64,000 bases of DNA, from contig NZ_CP101166.1 in assembly GCF_024298885.1 (NCBI RefSeq), positions 3,099,149 to 3,163,148 of the forward strand, written 5' to 3'. A program made the translations under genes and the position numbers. This document shows, piece by piece, positions 35,338 to 43,961 of this stretch (the stretch's first letter is position 1; every line of letters begins with the position of its first letter). The notes below the pieces were generated by a model. The model saw nothing but the letters and a program-made list of their open reading frames with translations, searched no databases and was not told the DNA's origin. The DNA comes from Haloglomus halophilum (GTDB lineage: Archaea; Halobacteriota; Halobacteria; Halobacteriales; Haloarculaceae).

Positions 35338-37299
35338 ATGAGTGGGAAACGTCGTGCAGATGTTGAATCGTTGGATACTGCCAGTAGTACTCCGCTAGCG
35401 ACCCGCAGAGCGCTCCTCGCAGCGGGTGGGGCTGTCGCACTCGGTGGGTTAGCGGGGTGTTCCGCGCTCGATGGCCTGTTAGACAGTGCAGGCGACCAAG
35501 TGGTCGGGACGACGGTGTCCGCACCGGCGGCGTTCTACGCAGGACGGCCGCCCTCGGATGGGTCGGCCAGTAGTACTAGCGAGCAGACGAATGGTAACGG
35601 GACTCAGTTCTTCAGCAATGGTCCGGCCGAGGTCCAGCACGTCCCGGCGACGGTCCGAGCGGACTCCCAGTCGATCGAACTCGAAGGTTGGTCGACCAGC
35701 GCGGTGACGAAGGCACCGGACTACGAAGGCGACAATACGCCCATAATCAAAGGGAGTGCTCTCGGTCGCGCCCAGGACTACAACTCCTCGCGCTCGAACA
35801 AATTCGAGTGGTGGGCCGGGCCCGACGACGAGGACGACGATGATGGGGATGGAGACGTCCTCGAAGCGATTCACGACGTCGAACTGGCGTTGCTCGGTCA
35901 CGTCACGACCGCACAGGCTGCCGTGGATCGAGAAGACCCGACCGCGGCCAGAGAAGCGTTCGACGCGTTCATCAACGCGACCACGAAGGCACTCCGACCG
36001 GCACTCGACGAGTGTGAAACGGACGTCTGTGGGACTGTCCGGGAGAACTCGGATGGTCGAGTCCAGGGGATCCGGATCGCCCGCAGGGCCGTCGACGAGG
36101 GGGACTGGACCGCTGCAAAGCGGGAACTCGAAGGTGTCGAGGAAATCGTCCTCGGCGATATCGAACGCCTCGACGACGAACTCGTCGAGCGCTATCCGGG
36201 CCGGCCGCGGTTCATCGATATCATCGAGTATCTGGGAGACGCGCCGACCATCGGCGAGTCGTTCACTGTGTGTCTGCCCGACGCCAGTCTCCCGGGCGAC
36301 CGTGGCTCGCTGGCCGAGGTTCTCACACTGGACCACGTGCTGGCGTACTTCGCGTCCTCGTACGAACCAGACGGGCGACGGACGCCGTTCAACAACCGAT
36401 ATGACCCGGTGTGCTGCTTCGATTACACCGACGACTATATCGAACTCGACGGCCCCATCTCGCTCCACGAGGACGTCGCCCGCCAGAACATCCTCTCTGC
36501 GGAACTGGACACCTACACCACCGAGAACCGGGCCATCGTCGGCTACGGTACTGAGGGCGGCGCCGTCGTCAGTGCCGCGGCGGCGTCGGCCGACACCGAC
36601 GGGAAACGCGTCTTCCTCGCGTCCGGAGATGTCACGGGCGAGATCATCCTGGGCGAAGACAGAGACATGGTGATGCCGGGAGATAATGTGTCGTCGGGTG
36701 ACTCCGGCGGCGACGGTTCGGTAAGCCCGACGCCGGTAAGCCCGACGCTGGTCTGTCCCGTCACCGCGACGCCCGAAGACAGCCCGACTCCATTGCCTGG
36801 GCTGTTCTACCTCAAGCGGATCCGTAACGACGACCAGATCGTCTTCGCCGGCGGATGGGTCCTCGACGAGGGCGCGCTCTTCGAGGATTCGGTGACGCTC
36901 CTGTTCGCGGAGGGGCCGACCGAAGTCGCGAGCGTGACCCCGGAGGACATCGGGAGCGACGACTACGACGGCCGCATCGTCGAGCAGTTCTCCCGCGACC
37001 GGAGTCGGTTCGGCTCGGCTTTGGTCAGTGGGACCCCCGAATCTGTCGCCGACTCTGGGATGATGCCAGGCCCCCTAAATGGTATCCTCGAGGGAGACAA
37101 CGACGAGCAGATGGCTGACGGCGGTGGCGAGGAAGTAGACATCCTCGGGATGGGGGCGGAAAAGCTGACTGTAGCAGCACTGGACGCACCGCTCGTCCAT
37201 CTCGCTGGTGCCGGAGAGCTATCGAAGGGCGATAAGGTCGCAACGGGCAGGATCGAAACCGGAGTGATAAACTCTGGCGAGGAAGTCGACATCCTGTAA
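35338..37299 (+). CDS. Tat lipoprotein carrying EF-Tu-like peptides
   Basis: 653 residues. Signal TRRALLAAGGAVALGGLAGC predicts Tat export and a lipid anchor. Most of the mature part is unrecognised, with an acidic run at about 164-173. Four peptides resemble bacterial EF-Tu: YEGDNTPIIKGSALG (129-143), GRRTPFNNRYDP (346-357), DVTGEIILGEDRDMVMPGDN (431-450) and ATGRIETGVINSGEEVDIL (635-653). Their order differs from EF-Tu (domain I end, III, III, II), and no GTPase motif is present. The last peptide continues past the stop. A TATA-like TTATATAC precedes the ATG. Codons are less GC-rich than the backbone. Function unknown. Confidence 0.8.
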   Translation: MSGKRRADVESLDTASSTPLATRRALLAAGGAVALGGLAGCSALDGLLDSAGDQVVGTTVSAPAAFYAGRPPSDGSASSTSEQTNGNGTQFFSNGPAEVQHVPATVRADSQSIELEGWSTSAVTKAPDYEGDNTPIIKGSALGRAQDYNSSRSNKFEWWAGPDDEDDDDGDGDVLEAIHDVELALLGHVTTAQAAVDREDPTAAREAFDAFINATTKALRPALDECETDVCGTVRENSDGRVQGIRIARRAVDEGDWTAAKRELEGVEEIVLGDIERLDDELVERYPGRPRFIDIIEYLGDAPTIGESFTVCLPDASLPGDRGSLAEVLTLDHVLAYFASSYEPDGRRTPFNNRYDPVCCFDYTDDYIELDGPISLHEDVARQNILSAELDTYTTENRAIVGYGTEGGAVVSAAAASADTDGKRVFLASGDVTGEIILGEDRDMVMPGDNVSSGDSGGDGSVSPTPVSPTLVCPVTATPEDSPTPLPGLFYLKRIRNDDQIVFAGGWVLDEGALFEDSVTLLFAEGPTEVASVTPEDIGSDDYDGRIVEQFSRDRSRFGSALVSGTPESVADSGMMPGPLNGILEGDNDEQMADGGGEEVDILGMGAEKLTVAALDAPLVHLAGAGELSKGDKVATGRIETGVINSGEEVDIL

Positions 37300-37344
37300 A
37301 TGGGTGCCGAAAAATTAACTAGCGTTGTCAAATACACGGTTTGA
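37300..37344 (+). pseudogene. In-frame continuation of EF-Tu-like peptide after stop
   Basis: Directly after the TAA (37297-37299) the same frame reads MGAEKLTSVVKYTV then TGA. MGAEKLTS is the usual continuation of GEEVDI(I/L)G in Bacteroidota EF-Tu, so the stop stands at the place of a conserved glycine. The related copy at 37126-37170 has GGG there. Confidence 0.5.
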
Positions 37345-37567
37345 ATCAGTTGCAGATCGATACTATGCTGCATAGACGCTCTGTATTGACCAATCGGTAC
37401 CACCCGAATCGGTCGCTTCTCCTGTGCAAGATAAGCGCCCTGTATCTCGCACGCCGTTTCTATCAGTTCCCATGGGTTTCGATAGAGGCGGGTGCGGACA
37501 CGGCGGACCGGTCACCACTTGACCAGCTACTGTCTGGCTTGCATACCGCGCCGCAGGCGCGGTTTCA

Positions 37568-37608
37568 CCGGCACGAGGCCGCGAAGCGGCCGAGTGCCGG
37601 CCTTTTTT
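37568..37608 (+). terminator. GC-rich hairpin with T6 tail
   Basis: A near-perfect stem CCGGCACGAGGCCGC / GCGGCCGAGTGCCGG closed by GAA, then CC and six T. A second hairpin CCGCGCC/GGCGCGG (37546-37562) precedes it. This is a plausible terminator for the upstream lipoprotein transcript, 270 bases after its stop. Confidence 0.6.
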
Positions 37609-37629
37609 CTGAACGTTTTTTGCGCAAGT

Positions 37630-37671
37630 GGTTGCCGCAGACGGTCGGCGAAGCCGGCCGTCAAGGCAACC
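37630..37671. repeat. Long imperfect inverted repeat
   Basis: GGTTGCC...GACGGTCGGC-GAA-GCCGGCCGTC...GGCAACC folds into a 17-pair stem with a small bulge. No T-run follows on the plus strand. On the minus strand six T (37685-37680) follow the stop of the convergent gene before this stem, so both may serve its 3' end. Confidence 0.5.
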
Positions 37672-37691
37672 CGCAGCGGAAAAAAGCTCGT

Positions 37692-38231
37692 TCAGACCAG
37701 CGTGTCGGGCCGGTCCCCGAGGTAGTCGAACACCGAGCCCATGGAGAAGCCGTAGACGAGGTGGGCGACGAGCGAGAGGACGACGTAGACGGCGAGCGCG
37801 GTGCCGCTGTAGCCGACGTTGAACGCCAGCACGAAGCCCGTCCAGAGGACGAAGCCGTAGGTGAGGCCAGCGGTCGCGTAGTCCTCGCCCGGCAGGTAGC
37901 GCCCGATGGAGGCGAACAGGAGCGGCCACGTCGTCATCCCGCCGCCGAGGAAGATGACGTACCCGGCGGCGAGCACCATCTCCGGACCCAGCACCGCGTC
38001 CAGCCCGATGAGTTCGGCCGTGGTGCCGAACGAAGACATCTCGAAGCCGCCCAGTGACGCACCGACGAGGAAGACGACGGTCATCAACGAGGTGCCGACG
38101 AAGCCGCCGAGTGCCCCGACCAGCCCATCCGCGAGGATGCCGGCCAGGACATCCACGTTGGGTTCGGGATGCTCGTTGGCGAGCGTCGTGTCCACGTTGG
38201 CGTCCTCCACGCCACTGTCGCTCTGTGACAT
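37692..38231 (-). CDS. Membrane protein (DUF6789-like)
   Basis: 179 residues. About 45 hydrophilic acidic residues, then four helices including GGFVGTSLMTVVFLVGASLGGFEM and YVIFLGGGMTTWPLLFASIGRYLPG, and the conserved end YGFSMGSVFDYLGDRPDTL. From memory it resembles DUF6789, a haloarchaeal membrane family sometimes near respiratory genes. ATG at 38231 gives MSQSDSG, the better start than one 22 codons upstream. Confidence 0.72.
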   Translation of the reverse strand: MSQSDSGVEDANVDTTLANEHPEPNVDVLAGILADGLVGALGGFVGTSLMTVVFLVGASLGGFEMSSFGTTAELIGLDAVLGPEMVLAAGYVIFLGGGMTTWPLLFASIGRYLPGEDYATAGLTYGFVLWTGFVLAFNVGYSGTALAVYVVLSLVAHLVYGFSMGSVFDYLGDRPDTLV

Positions 38232-38347
38232 GTGTACGTATGACGTTGGCCGTCCTGATAAGGATTGGCACACCATGCGACGGACAGTAAGAACCACCGT
38301 GTCAAACCGGGAGTACCAATATCTGCTGACCGTGGGTTCAGTGTGTT

Positions 38348-39151
38348 GTGGAGTGTCACAGGTATCTGGAGCGCCTCGGTGTCGCCCCTGCTTCGGTGGG
38401 CCGCCCGGCGTCGGTGGCCGCTGTTACGTCGCTCCAGTCGGCACACGTCCGGACGGTCCCGTTCGAGACGCTGTCGGTCGCAGGGGACCCGTTCGACGGT
38501 GACAGCGGGGGAACTGCCGTCCAGCTCGAGGAGTCGGCGCTGTACCGGAAGGTCGTGGCCGACCGGCGGGGTGGGTACTGCTACGAACTGAACGGGGTGT
38601 TCGGCTGGCTCCTCGACGAACTCGGGGTCGAACGGTCGTACGTCGCCGCCGTCAACCTCCACGAGGACGGCGAGGCTCGCCCTCCGGCCAACCATCTCGT
38701 CAATCTCGCGACGTTCGGTGGGAAGCGCTACCTCGTCGACGTGGGGCTCGGCACGCCGACGCTCCGGAAGCCGCTCCCGCTCGACGGAACGGTCGTCACC
38801 GACGAGGCCGGCGTCGCCTGGAAGGTCGTCGGGACCGAGCGGCCCGACGCCGACGGCCTGACCCAGTTCCGGTGTCAGAGCACGGGAGAGTGGAACGACC
38901 GGTACCTGTTCGACACGGAACCGCGCGCCCTGAGTTACTTCCAGGCGACCAACGACTACCTCTCGACCGCCCCGGAGTCGCCGTTCACGGGGTCCCCGGT
39001 CGTGACCCGCGCGACCGACCGCGGACACGTGAAACTGACGCCGACCCGGTTCGTCGAGTGGGTCGACGGCGAGGCCACCGAGCACCCGGTCGTCGGCGCC
39101 GAGGAGTGGTACGAGCGACTCGACGAATGGTTCGACATCGACTACCCGTAG
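38348..39151 (+). CDS. Arylamine N-acetyltransferase
   Basis: 267 residues. Catalytic triad: Cys in RGGYCYELN, His in PANHLVNLA, Asp in YLVDVGLG. The NAT family moves acetyl or another acyl from CoA to arylamines or, in bacteria, to amines of secondary metabolites. No polyketide genes lie nearby, so a detoxification role is inferred. GTG start (MECHRYLERLG); no ATG lies near the conserved N-terminal helix. Confidence 0.9.
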   Translation: MECHRYLERLGVAPASVGRPASVAAVTSLQSAHVRTVPFETLSVAGDPFDGDSGGTAVQLEESALYRKVVADRRGGYCYELNGVFGWLLDELGVERSYVAAVNLHEDGEARPPANHLVNLATFGGKRYLVDVGLGTPTLRKPLPLDGTVVTDEAGVAWKVVGTERPDADGLTQFRCQSTGEWNDRYLFDTEPRALSYFQATNDYLSTAPESPFTGSPVVTRATDRGHVKLTPTRFVEWVDGEATEHPVVGAEEWYERLDEWFDIDYP

Positions 39152-39182
39152 TGACTCCCACCGGCGGCCAGCGACGGATAAC

Positions 39183-41915
39183 TCAGCGCCGGGCCCACTG
39201 GAGGAGTCGCCGGTAGAACGGGTCCGACTCCAGCGCCGCCGCGTCGCCCACGAGCGCGAGCGCCCGCTTCGTCCGTGTGAGTGCGACGTTCATCCGCCGG
39301 TGGTCCTCGAAGATGGGGCTCTCCACGTCGCCGGTGGCGACGAAGGAGACGACGATGACCTCCTTTGCCGACCCCTGGAACCGGTCGACGGTGTCGACGG
39401 CGACACCGGTGCCGTCGAGACGTTTGCCGATCTCGGCGACCTGCGCGCGGAAGGGTGCGATGACGCCGATGTCGGCGGGCGCGACGCCCGCGTCGAGGTA
39501 CGAGCGCACGGTATCGGCCACGGCGTCGGCCTCCGTCGGGTTCGTGTTCCCGACCTGCCGACCGCCCGGGTCCACGAAGGCGACGGCGTCGCGGAGCGAG
39601 TCGGGCAACCGTGACGTGTCCACCCCGTCGAGATTCTCGAGCCGCCGCCCTGCTACCTCGGGCGTCGCCGGGCGCAACTCGCCGTCGTAGAACTCCTCCG
39701 AGGAGAACCACTGGACCCGCTGGCACATCCGGTACTGGCGGTCCAGCATCACGCCCGCGTCGGGATAGGCGTCGATGAGCCGCTCGAACAGCGACTCCTG
39801 CAGGTCGTTCTCGGCGCGCACGACGGGCGGCAACTGCTGGTGGTCGCCGACGAGGACGAACCGGTCGGCGCGGTTCGTCGCGAGGAAGGTCCCCGGTTCG
39901 GTCAGCTGCCCGGCCTCGTCGACGACGGCCACGTCGAACTCGCGTGACTTCACCGCGCGTGACCCGCAAGAGGCCGTGGTCGCGGCAACGACCGGTGTCT
40001 CCTGCAGTTCGCGGGCCACCCGGTCCGGGTCACCCGTCTGGTCGAGCAGGTGGTCGTGCATGTCCGCCCGGACGCCCGACTTCGAGCCGACGCGGAGGAA
40101 GTCCTCGAACCCCTGGTCCCGGAGCGCCTCCAGTGCGTTGTCGACGGCGCGGTTGGTGAACGCCGACAGCAGGACGCGGTCGCCCCGCTCGACGAGCGCC
40201 CGGACGAGCGTCGCCAGCGTGTACGTCTTGCCCGTGCCCGGCGGCCCGTGGACGAGCGCGAAGTCCTCGGCGTTGAGCGCGAGGTTGACGGCCTCGTTCT
40301 GGGAGTCGTTGTTGTCGATGTGCGTCTCGTGGTCGTCGCGGAACTCCGGGTCGCGCCGCCCGAACAGCACGTCCTTGCGCTCGTCGTCGCCCGCGAGGAT
40401 GGCATCGTGGAGCGCGTTCAGCTGGCGGTCGACGGTCAGCTCCGAGGGGTAGACGTCCAGTCGGCGGACGTCGAGCGGCTCGTCGGCGGTCAGCACGATG
40501 TCGCCGTCCGTCCCACTCCCGAGTGACTCGACCCGCGCGAGTTCGGCCTTCGTCCGCGTGGGATGGCCCTCGCTGGCGAGGACGAGGTCGCCCTCGCGGA
40601 TCTTCGAGACGGCCTCGCTCGTCCGGCGGGCGCGGAGTTCCCACTGGCTCTCGGCCTCGCGCCACTCGCGGCCCGCGGGTTCGAGGTCGACGAGCGCGCG
40701 GTCGTCGTCGGCCCGCTCCTCGGCCGTCTGTTCCCAGAGCTTGCGGTACTCACGGTGGACCTCGCGGCGCTCTGCCTCGATGGCCCGGTAGAAGCGCTCG
40801 AAGTACGCCTGTTCCGCCTCGGCGACGGCGATGCCGGGAATCATCCCGGCCTTCGCCTCCTGTTCGAGTCGCCCGGCCACCGCCATGCAGGGGTCCTGTT
40901 CGAAGCAGTACTCGCACTTCGCGTTCGCCTCGTAGCCCGTTGGGACGGAGTGGTCGTACTCCATCGCGGCGAGGTGGTTGCGCTCGCGGAGGACGTACTC
41001 GGCGAACCCGCGGCCGATGGAGAAGTCCTTCGCGGGCGAGAGGTCGCCCGACTCCTCGTTGCGGTCGAGGGCGGCGTTCTTCGTGTAGATGAGCGTCCCC
41101 GTGTCGGGGATGGCCGCCGCGGTGTCCCCGCCGCCGCTGATGGGGGTTCCGTCCTCCTCGACCGCTCCGTCCATGTCTGCGTACTCACCCAGCATCAGCG
41201 CGTAGCAGGCCGCCTGCACCTTGTCCTGGAAGCGGGGTTCCCCCTTCGTGTTCTTCCCCGTCTTCAACTCGACGGGCGCCCCCCGGCGGACGGCGTCGGC
41301 CCGGCCCTTGATGCCGAACGTCTCGGAGACGAGCGTCTGCTCGGAGCGCCAGCTGTCGGTCTCGGTCAACGTCCCCTGCTCCAGCCAGGCCTGGATGGCC
41401 GCGGCGTTCGCCCGCACCTCCTCGGCCACCTCGTCGGGGTCGAGTCCGAGCAGGCCGATGTCGAGCGCGGCCGCCTCGACCTGCTTCTCGACGGCCTCGT
41501 CGAGGTCGCCGCCGCGAAGGAGGTCGCCGAACACCTCGTGGACGACGGTCCCCTTCACGACGGGGTACTTCAGCGGGACGCCCTGTAGCTTGTTCAGGTA
41601 GTACATCCGCGGACACTGGACCCAGGCGCGGATGCCCGTCACGTCAACGAGGAAGTCCGGCTCGACCACGACCCACGAGGTGGGGGTGGTGCTGTACTGC
41701 GTCTCGCCCTGCCACTCCTCGGTCTCGGCGTCCGTGACGAGCAGTTCCATGCCGGGTTCGAGGTAGTCGACGGTCTCGGCCCACTTGCGCCACAGCGTCA
41801 CCTGCGTCGGCGGCGCCGCGCCGCCCTCGGGGCGGACCGTCACCTCGGCGAGGTCGGTCCCGCCGCTCACCGTCCGCGTCTCGCCCACCTCGACGACCGG
41901 CCCCCGTACGTTCAC
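39183..41915 (-). CDS. Dna2-like SF1 helicase with Cas4-type nuclease domain
   Basis: 910 residues. N-terminal PD-(D/E)XK nuclease with DFLVDVTGIRAWVQCPRMYY, GTVVHEVFGD, VELKTGKN and the Fe-S cysteines CEYCFEQDPC; C-terminal SF1 helicase with HGPPGTGKTYTL (Walker A), VAVVDEAGQ (Walker B), GDHQQLPPV, VDRFQGSAKEV and NVALTRTKRAL. Expected to process flaps or broken ends during replication and repair. GTG at 41915 begins VNVRGPVVEVGE, the usual family start; a GTG at 41975 would add 20 residues. Confidence 0.87.
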   Translation of the reverse strand: MNVRGPVVEVGETRTVSGGTDLAEVTVRPEGGAAPPTQVTLWRKWAETVDYLEPGMELLVTDAETEEWQGETQYSTTPTSWVVVEPDFLVDVTGIRAWVQCPRMYYLNKLQGVPLKYPVVKGTVVHEVFGDLLRGGDLDEAVEKQVEAAALDIGLLGLDPDEVAEEVRANAAAIQAWLEQGTLTETDSWRSEQTLVSETFGIKGRADAVRRGAPVELKTGKNTKGEPRFQDKVQAACYALMLGEYADMDGAVEEDGTPISGGGDTAAAIPDTGTLIYTKNAALDRNEESGDLSPAKDFSIGRGFAEYVLRERNHLAAMEYDHSVPTGYEANAKCEYCFEQDPCMAVAGRLEQEAKAGMIPGIAVAEAEQAYFERFYRAIEAERREVHREYRKLWEQTAEERADDDRALVDLEPAGREWREAESQWELRARRTSEAVSKIREGDLVLASEGHPTRTKAELARVESLGSGTDGDIVLTADEPLDVRRLDVYPSELTVDRQLNALHDAILAGDDERKDVLFGRRDPEFRDDHETHIDNNDSQNEAVNLALNAEDFALVHGPPGTGKTYTLATLVRALVERGDRVLLSAFTNRAVDNALEALRDQGFEDFLRVGSKSGVRADMHDHLLDQTGDPDRVARELQETPVVAATTASCGSRAVKSREFDVAVVDEAGQLTEPGTFLATNRADRFVLVGDHQQLPPVVRAENDLQESLFERLIDAYPDAGVMLDRQYRMCQRVQWFSSEEFYDGELRPATPEVAGRRLENLDGVDTSRLPDSLRDAVAFVDPGGRQVGNTNPTEADAVADTVRSYLDAGVAPADIGVIAPFRAQVAEIGKRLDGTGVAVDTVDRFQGSAKEVIVVSFVATGDVESPIFEDHRRMNVALTRTKRALALVGDAAALESDPFYRRLLQWARR

Positions 41916-42016
41916 AGCCGTCCCTGTGCCGTCGGGGGAAAGAGCGTATCGGTCAGCCGGACACTCGGAAGTCACGGCGCACGAAACGTTTTCAGTGAAA
42001 GCAAAGTACAGTGGGT

Positions 42017-42850
42017 ATGGCCGCACTCGAGCACGAGTTCTCCCTGGATGGGATGCTGGTATTTAATGGTCTCTACGAATGCCGGGTCCCGAATGAACTC
42101 GACTTCGAAACCGTTCTGCTCTCTCTTCCCGAGTACGAGGAGGGCACCCAAGAAGACCCGGGTGACGGATTCACCCGTCTCGCTCTCGACAGTGCATTGA
42201 GTTCTCGAAGGGATGTCGAGGAGGAATTAGGGGAAGAGTTGCGTGAGGTCGACCACATCCGTTACGTAGCTGAACAGTATGAGAGGACGGTTGCTGAGGT
42301 TGACGGCGAACGCCGTGCGGTATCGGTTCCATCCCAAAGACGGGTTGATCTCCACTGGCGTTTTCCGGACTTCCTTGCTGCTAGAGGTAGCCGTGAGGAC
42401 ACGAAGCAGGCAGTTAGCACTCTACAGAAGGAACTGGGTGGCGATTTTGGATTTCTGAAGCTGGAATTTGACAGTCACTTCCTCCAACAGTTATTCGAAG
42501 AGATGGAACCGGTGCCGGGGCCCCTACGTCTCGAACGGATCACGGAGGTGGACCTCCGCTCAACCTCGGGTAAATTTGGTCAATTCAACCGGGTCTCCAC
42601 AGAAGGAAAATCTCTCGACAGGAGTGATATCATCAGTAGGCTATCCAACGAGCATGAAATTGAGAGTCTCGGCGGGGTGTTCGAGCTTGAGGGACACGAG
42701 ATTCATGCAACGGTGTCGACGAACGGGCGAATCCATGTTCGGGCCTCCGGTGACATTCAGCATCGAGACGATTACGGCCGAATATTCCTTGCGCTTGGTT
42801 TCCTGAATCGCTTCATCGAGACGTATCGTCACTGGAAATCTGGCAAATGA
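42017..42850 (+). CDS. Unknown protein, first gene of AlbA_2 unit
   Basis: 277 residues, not recognised. Soluble, charged, with a central segment (about 95-150, VDLHWRFPDFLAARGSREDTKQAV) and a C-terminal beta-rich part with EGHEIHATVSTNGRIHVRASGDIQ, ending in a helix ETYRHWK. GC and codon use are below the chromosomal norm, suggesting transfer. Its stop overlaps the start of the AlbA_2 gene by 4 bases, so the two products are made together. It starts 100 bp from the divergent Dna2-like gene. Confidence 0.75.
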   Translation: MAALEHEFSLDGMLVFNGLYECRVPNELDFETVLLSLPEYEEGTQEDPGDGFTRLALDSALSSRRDVEEELGEELREVDHIRYVAEQYERTVAEVDGERRAVSVPSQRRVDLHWRFPDFLAARGSREDTKQAVSTLQKELGGDFGFLKLEFDSHFLQQLFEEMEPVPGPLRLERITEVDLRSTSGKFGQFNRVSTEGKSLDRSDIISRLSNEHEIESLGGVFELEGHEIHATVSTNGRIHVRASGDIQHRDDYGRIFLALGFLNRFIETYRHWKSGK

Positions 42851-43287
42851 GCGGGGAAGAGGACCACGAACTCGAAATCATCGGGATGACTGTCAAGGAG
42901 GCGATTGATGCTGGGGAATCTCAGTCAATAGAGTACAAGCGTGAGATCAACGACGCGAGTGATATCGCGAAAGAGGTCGTTGCTCTAAGTAACAATGGTG
43001 GTGGGACCGTGTTCGTCGGTGTCAATGACGACGGAACCGTAGCCGGAATAGAGCGTCCGAAGGAAGCGGGTGAGCGGATTGCCGGAGTTCTGCAAGATAT
43101 TCAGTCACCACCTAATTACGATATTCTGGAACTCGAAGTTCAGGATGAGTCGATAATCTCGATTATCGTACCTAACTATCCACACTTTCCCCTCGCCTAT
43201 GACTACAAATTCTACCAGCGCCGCGGAACTACGAAACAGAAGCTCACCCCTCCCGAGGTCTGGGAGCTGATGCCAGACAGGAACTGA
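42847..43287 (+). CDS. AlbA_2 (Schlafen-type) domain protein
   Basis: 146 residues, essentially the stand-alone AlbA_2 domain: ESQSIEYKREIND, DIAKEVVALSNNGGGTVFVGVNDDGTVAGI and the end FYQRRGTTKQKLTPPEVWEL. The family covers ATP- or nucleic-acid-binding regulators and Schlafen RNases; the conserved acid-acid-Lys (E-x-E-Y-K) set is present, so nuclease activity is possible but unproven. ATG overlaps the upstream stop (ATGA). Lower GC than its neighbours. It lies between a DNA-end-processing helicase and ordinary genes. Confidence 0.85.
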   Translation: MSGEEDHELEIIGMTVKEAIDAGESQSIEYKREINDASDIAKEVVALSNNGGGTVFVGVNDDGTVAGIERPKEAGERIAGVLQDIQSPPNYDILELEVQDESIISIIVPNYPHFPLAYDYKFYQRRGTTKQKLTPPEVWELMPDRN

Positions 43288-43350
43288 GGTGGGTCTCTAA
43301 GAGAACCACGGACGACACGCTCTTGCCGCCGCGCCCCAGACCACCGAACC

Positions 43351-43902
43351 ATGCGCGTGCGCGACTGGCAGGACATCGTCGAGGAGGTGGTCGACTCGGG
43401 GGCCGACCCGGACGGCTGGCGTGCGGTCGCCGGCGACCGCCGTGGGGGCCTCGGCGAGGACATGTTCATCGGCCATCCGTCGGCGGGCGTCTTCCAGCTC
43501 AAGACGTACGCCAGGAACCCGTTCGACGTGAAGGGCGTCGGGAGCGAGGTGGCCCGCCGCATCGACGACGACCTCGAACCGCTGTTCCCGGACCGTGACC
43601 ATGACGGCCGGTTCGGCGTCCAGTCGCGCCCCGAGGACGAGGACGCCGCGGCCGAGTCCGCGAAGCGACTGGAGGAGGTGCTGAAGACCCACGCCGACGC
43701 GCCGACGACGGGTGACGCGCTGTTCGAGGATGTGATGGACGCGCTCGACTCGCCTGCGTTCGGCCCGATGGAGTACGAGTTCGACGGCCGGCCCGAGGAG
43801 ATGGACGACCTCTCGGAGACGTTCGAGGAGGCCGAGGAGCTGCTGTCGACGGAACTGGACGACCTCATCGAGGAGGACGGGGTCGGCCGCGGCTTCGAGT
43901 AG
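43351..43902 (+). CDS. Conserved haloarchaeal hypothetical protein
   Basis: 183 residues. Conserved-looking block RGGLGEDMFIGHPSAGVFQLKTYARNPF, then VGSEVARRIDDDLEPLFPDRD; the C-terminal 50 residues are acidic and helical. No family function recognised. High GC, normal codons, so it belongs to the backbone and marks the right edge of the lower-GC unit. Confidence 0.75.
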   Translation: MRVRDWQDIVEEVVDSGADPDGWRAVAGDRRGGLGEDMFIGHPSAGVFQLKTYARNPFDVKGVGSEVARRIDDDLEPLFPDRDHDGRFGVQSRPEDEDAAAESAKRLEEVLKTHADAPTTGDALFEDVMDALDSPAFGPMEYEFDGRPEEMDDLSETFEEAEELLSTELDDLIEEDGVGRGFE

Positions 43903-43931
43903 CGTTCACTTCCACTCCGGTCCCCGCACGC

Positions 43932-43938
43932 TTTTATA
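43932..43938 (+). promoter_or_regulatory. TATA box of exonuclease-like gene
   Basis: TTTTATA ends 23 bases before the ATG at 43962, so the transcript should be leaderless or nearly so. Confidence 0.6.
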
Positions 43939-43961
43939 CCGCTTCGTCGAGAGCCCCGGTC

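Noticed and set aside
35067-35366. 99-codon frame before the EF-Tu-like lipoprotein
   Set aside because: No similarity, odd codon use and overlap with the promoter and N-terminus of the real gene.
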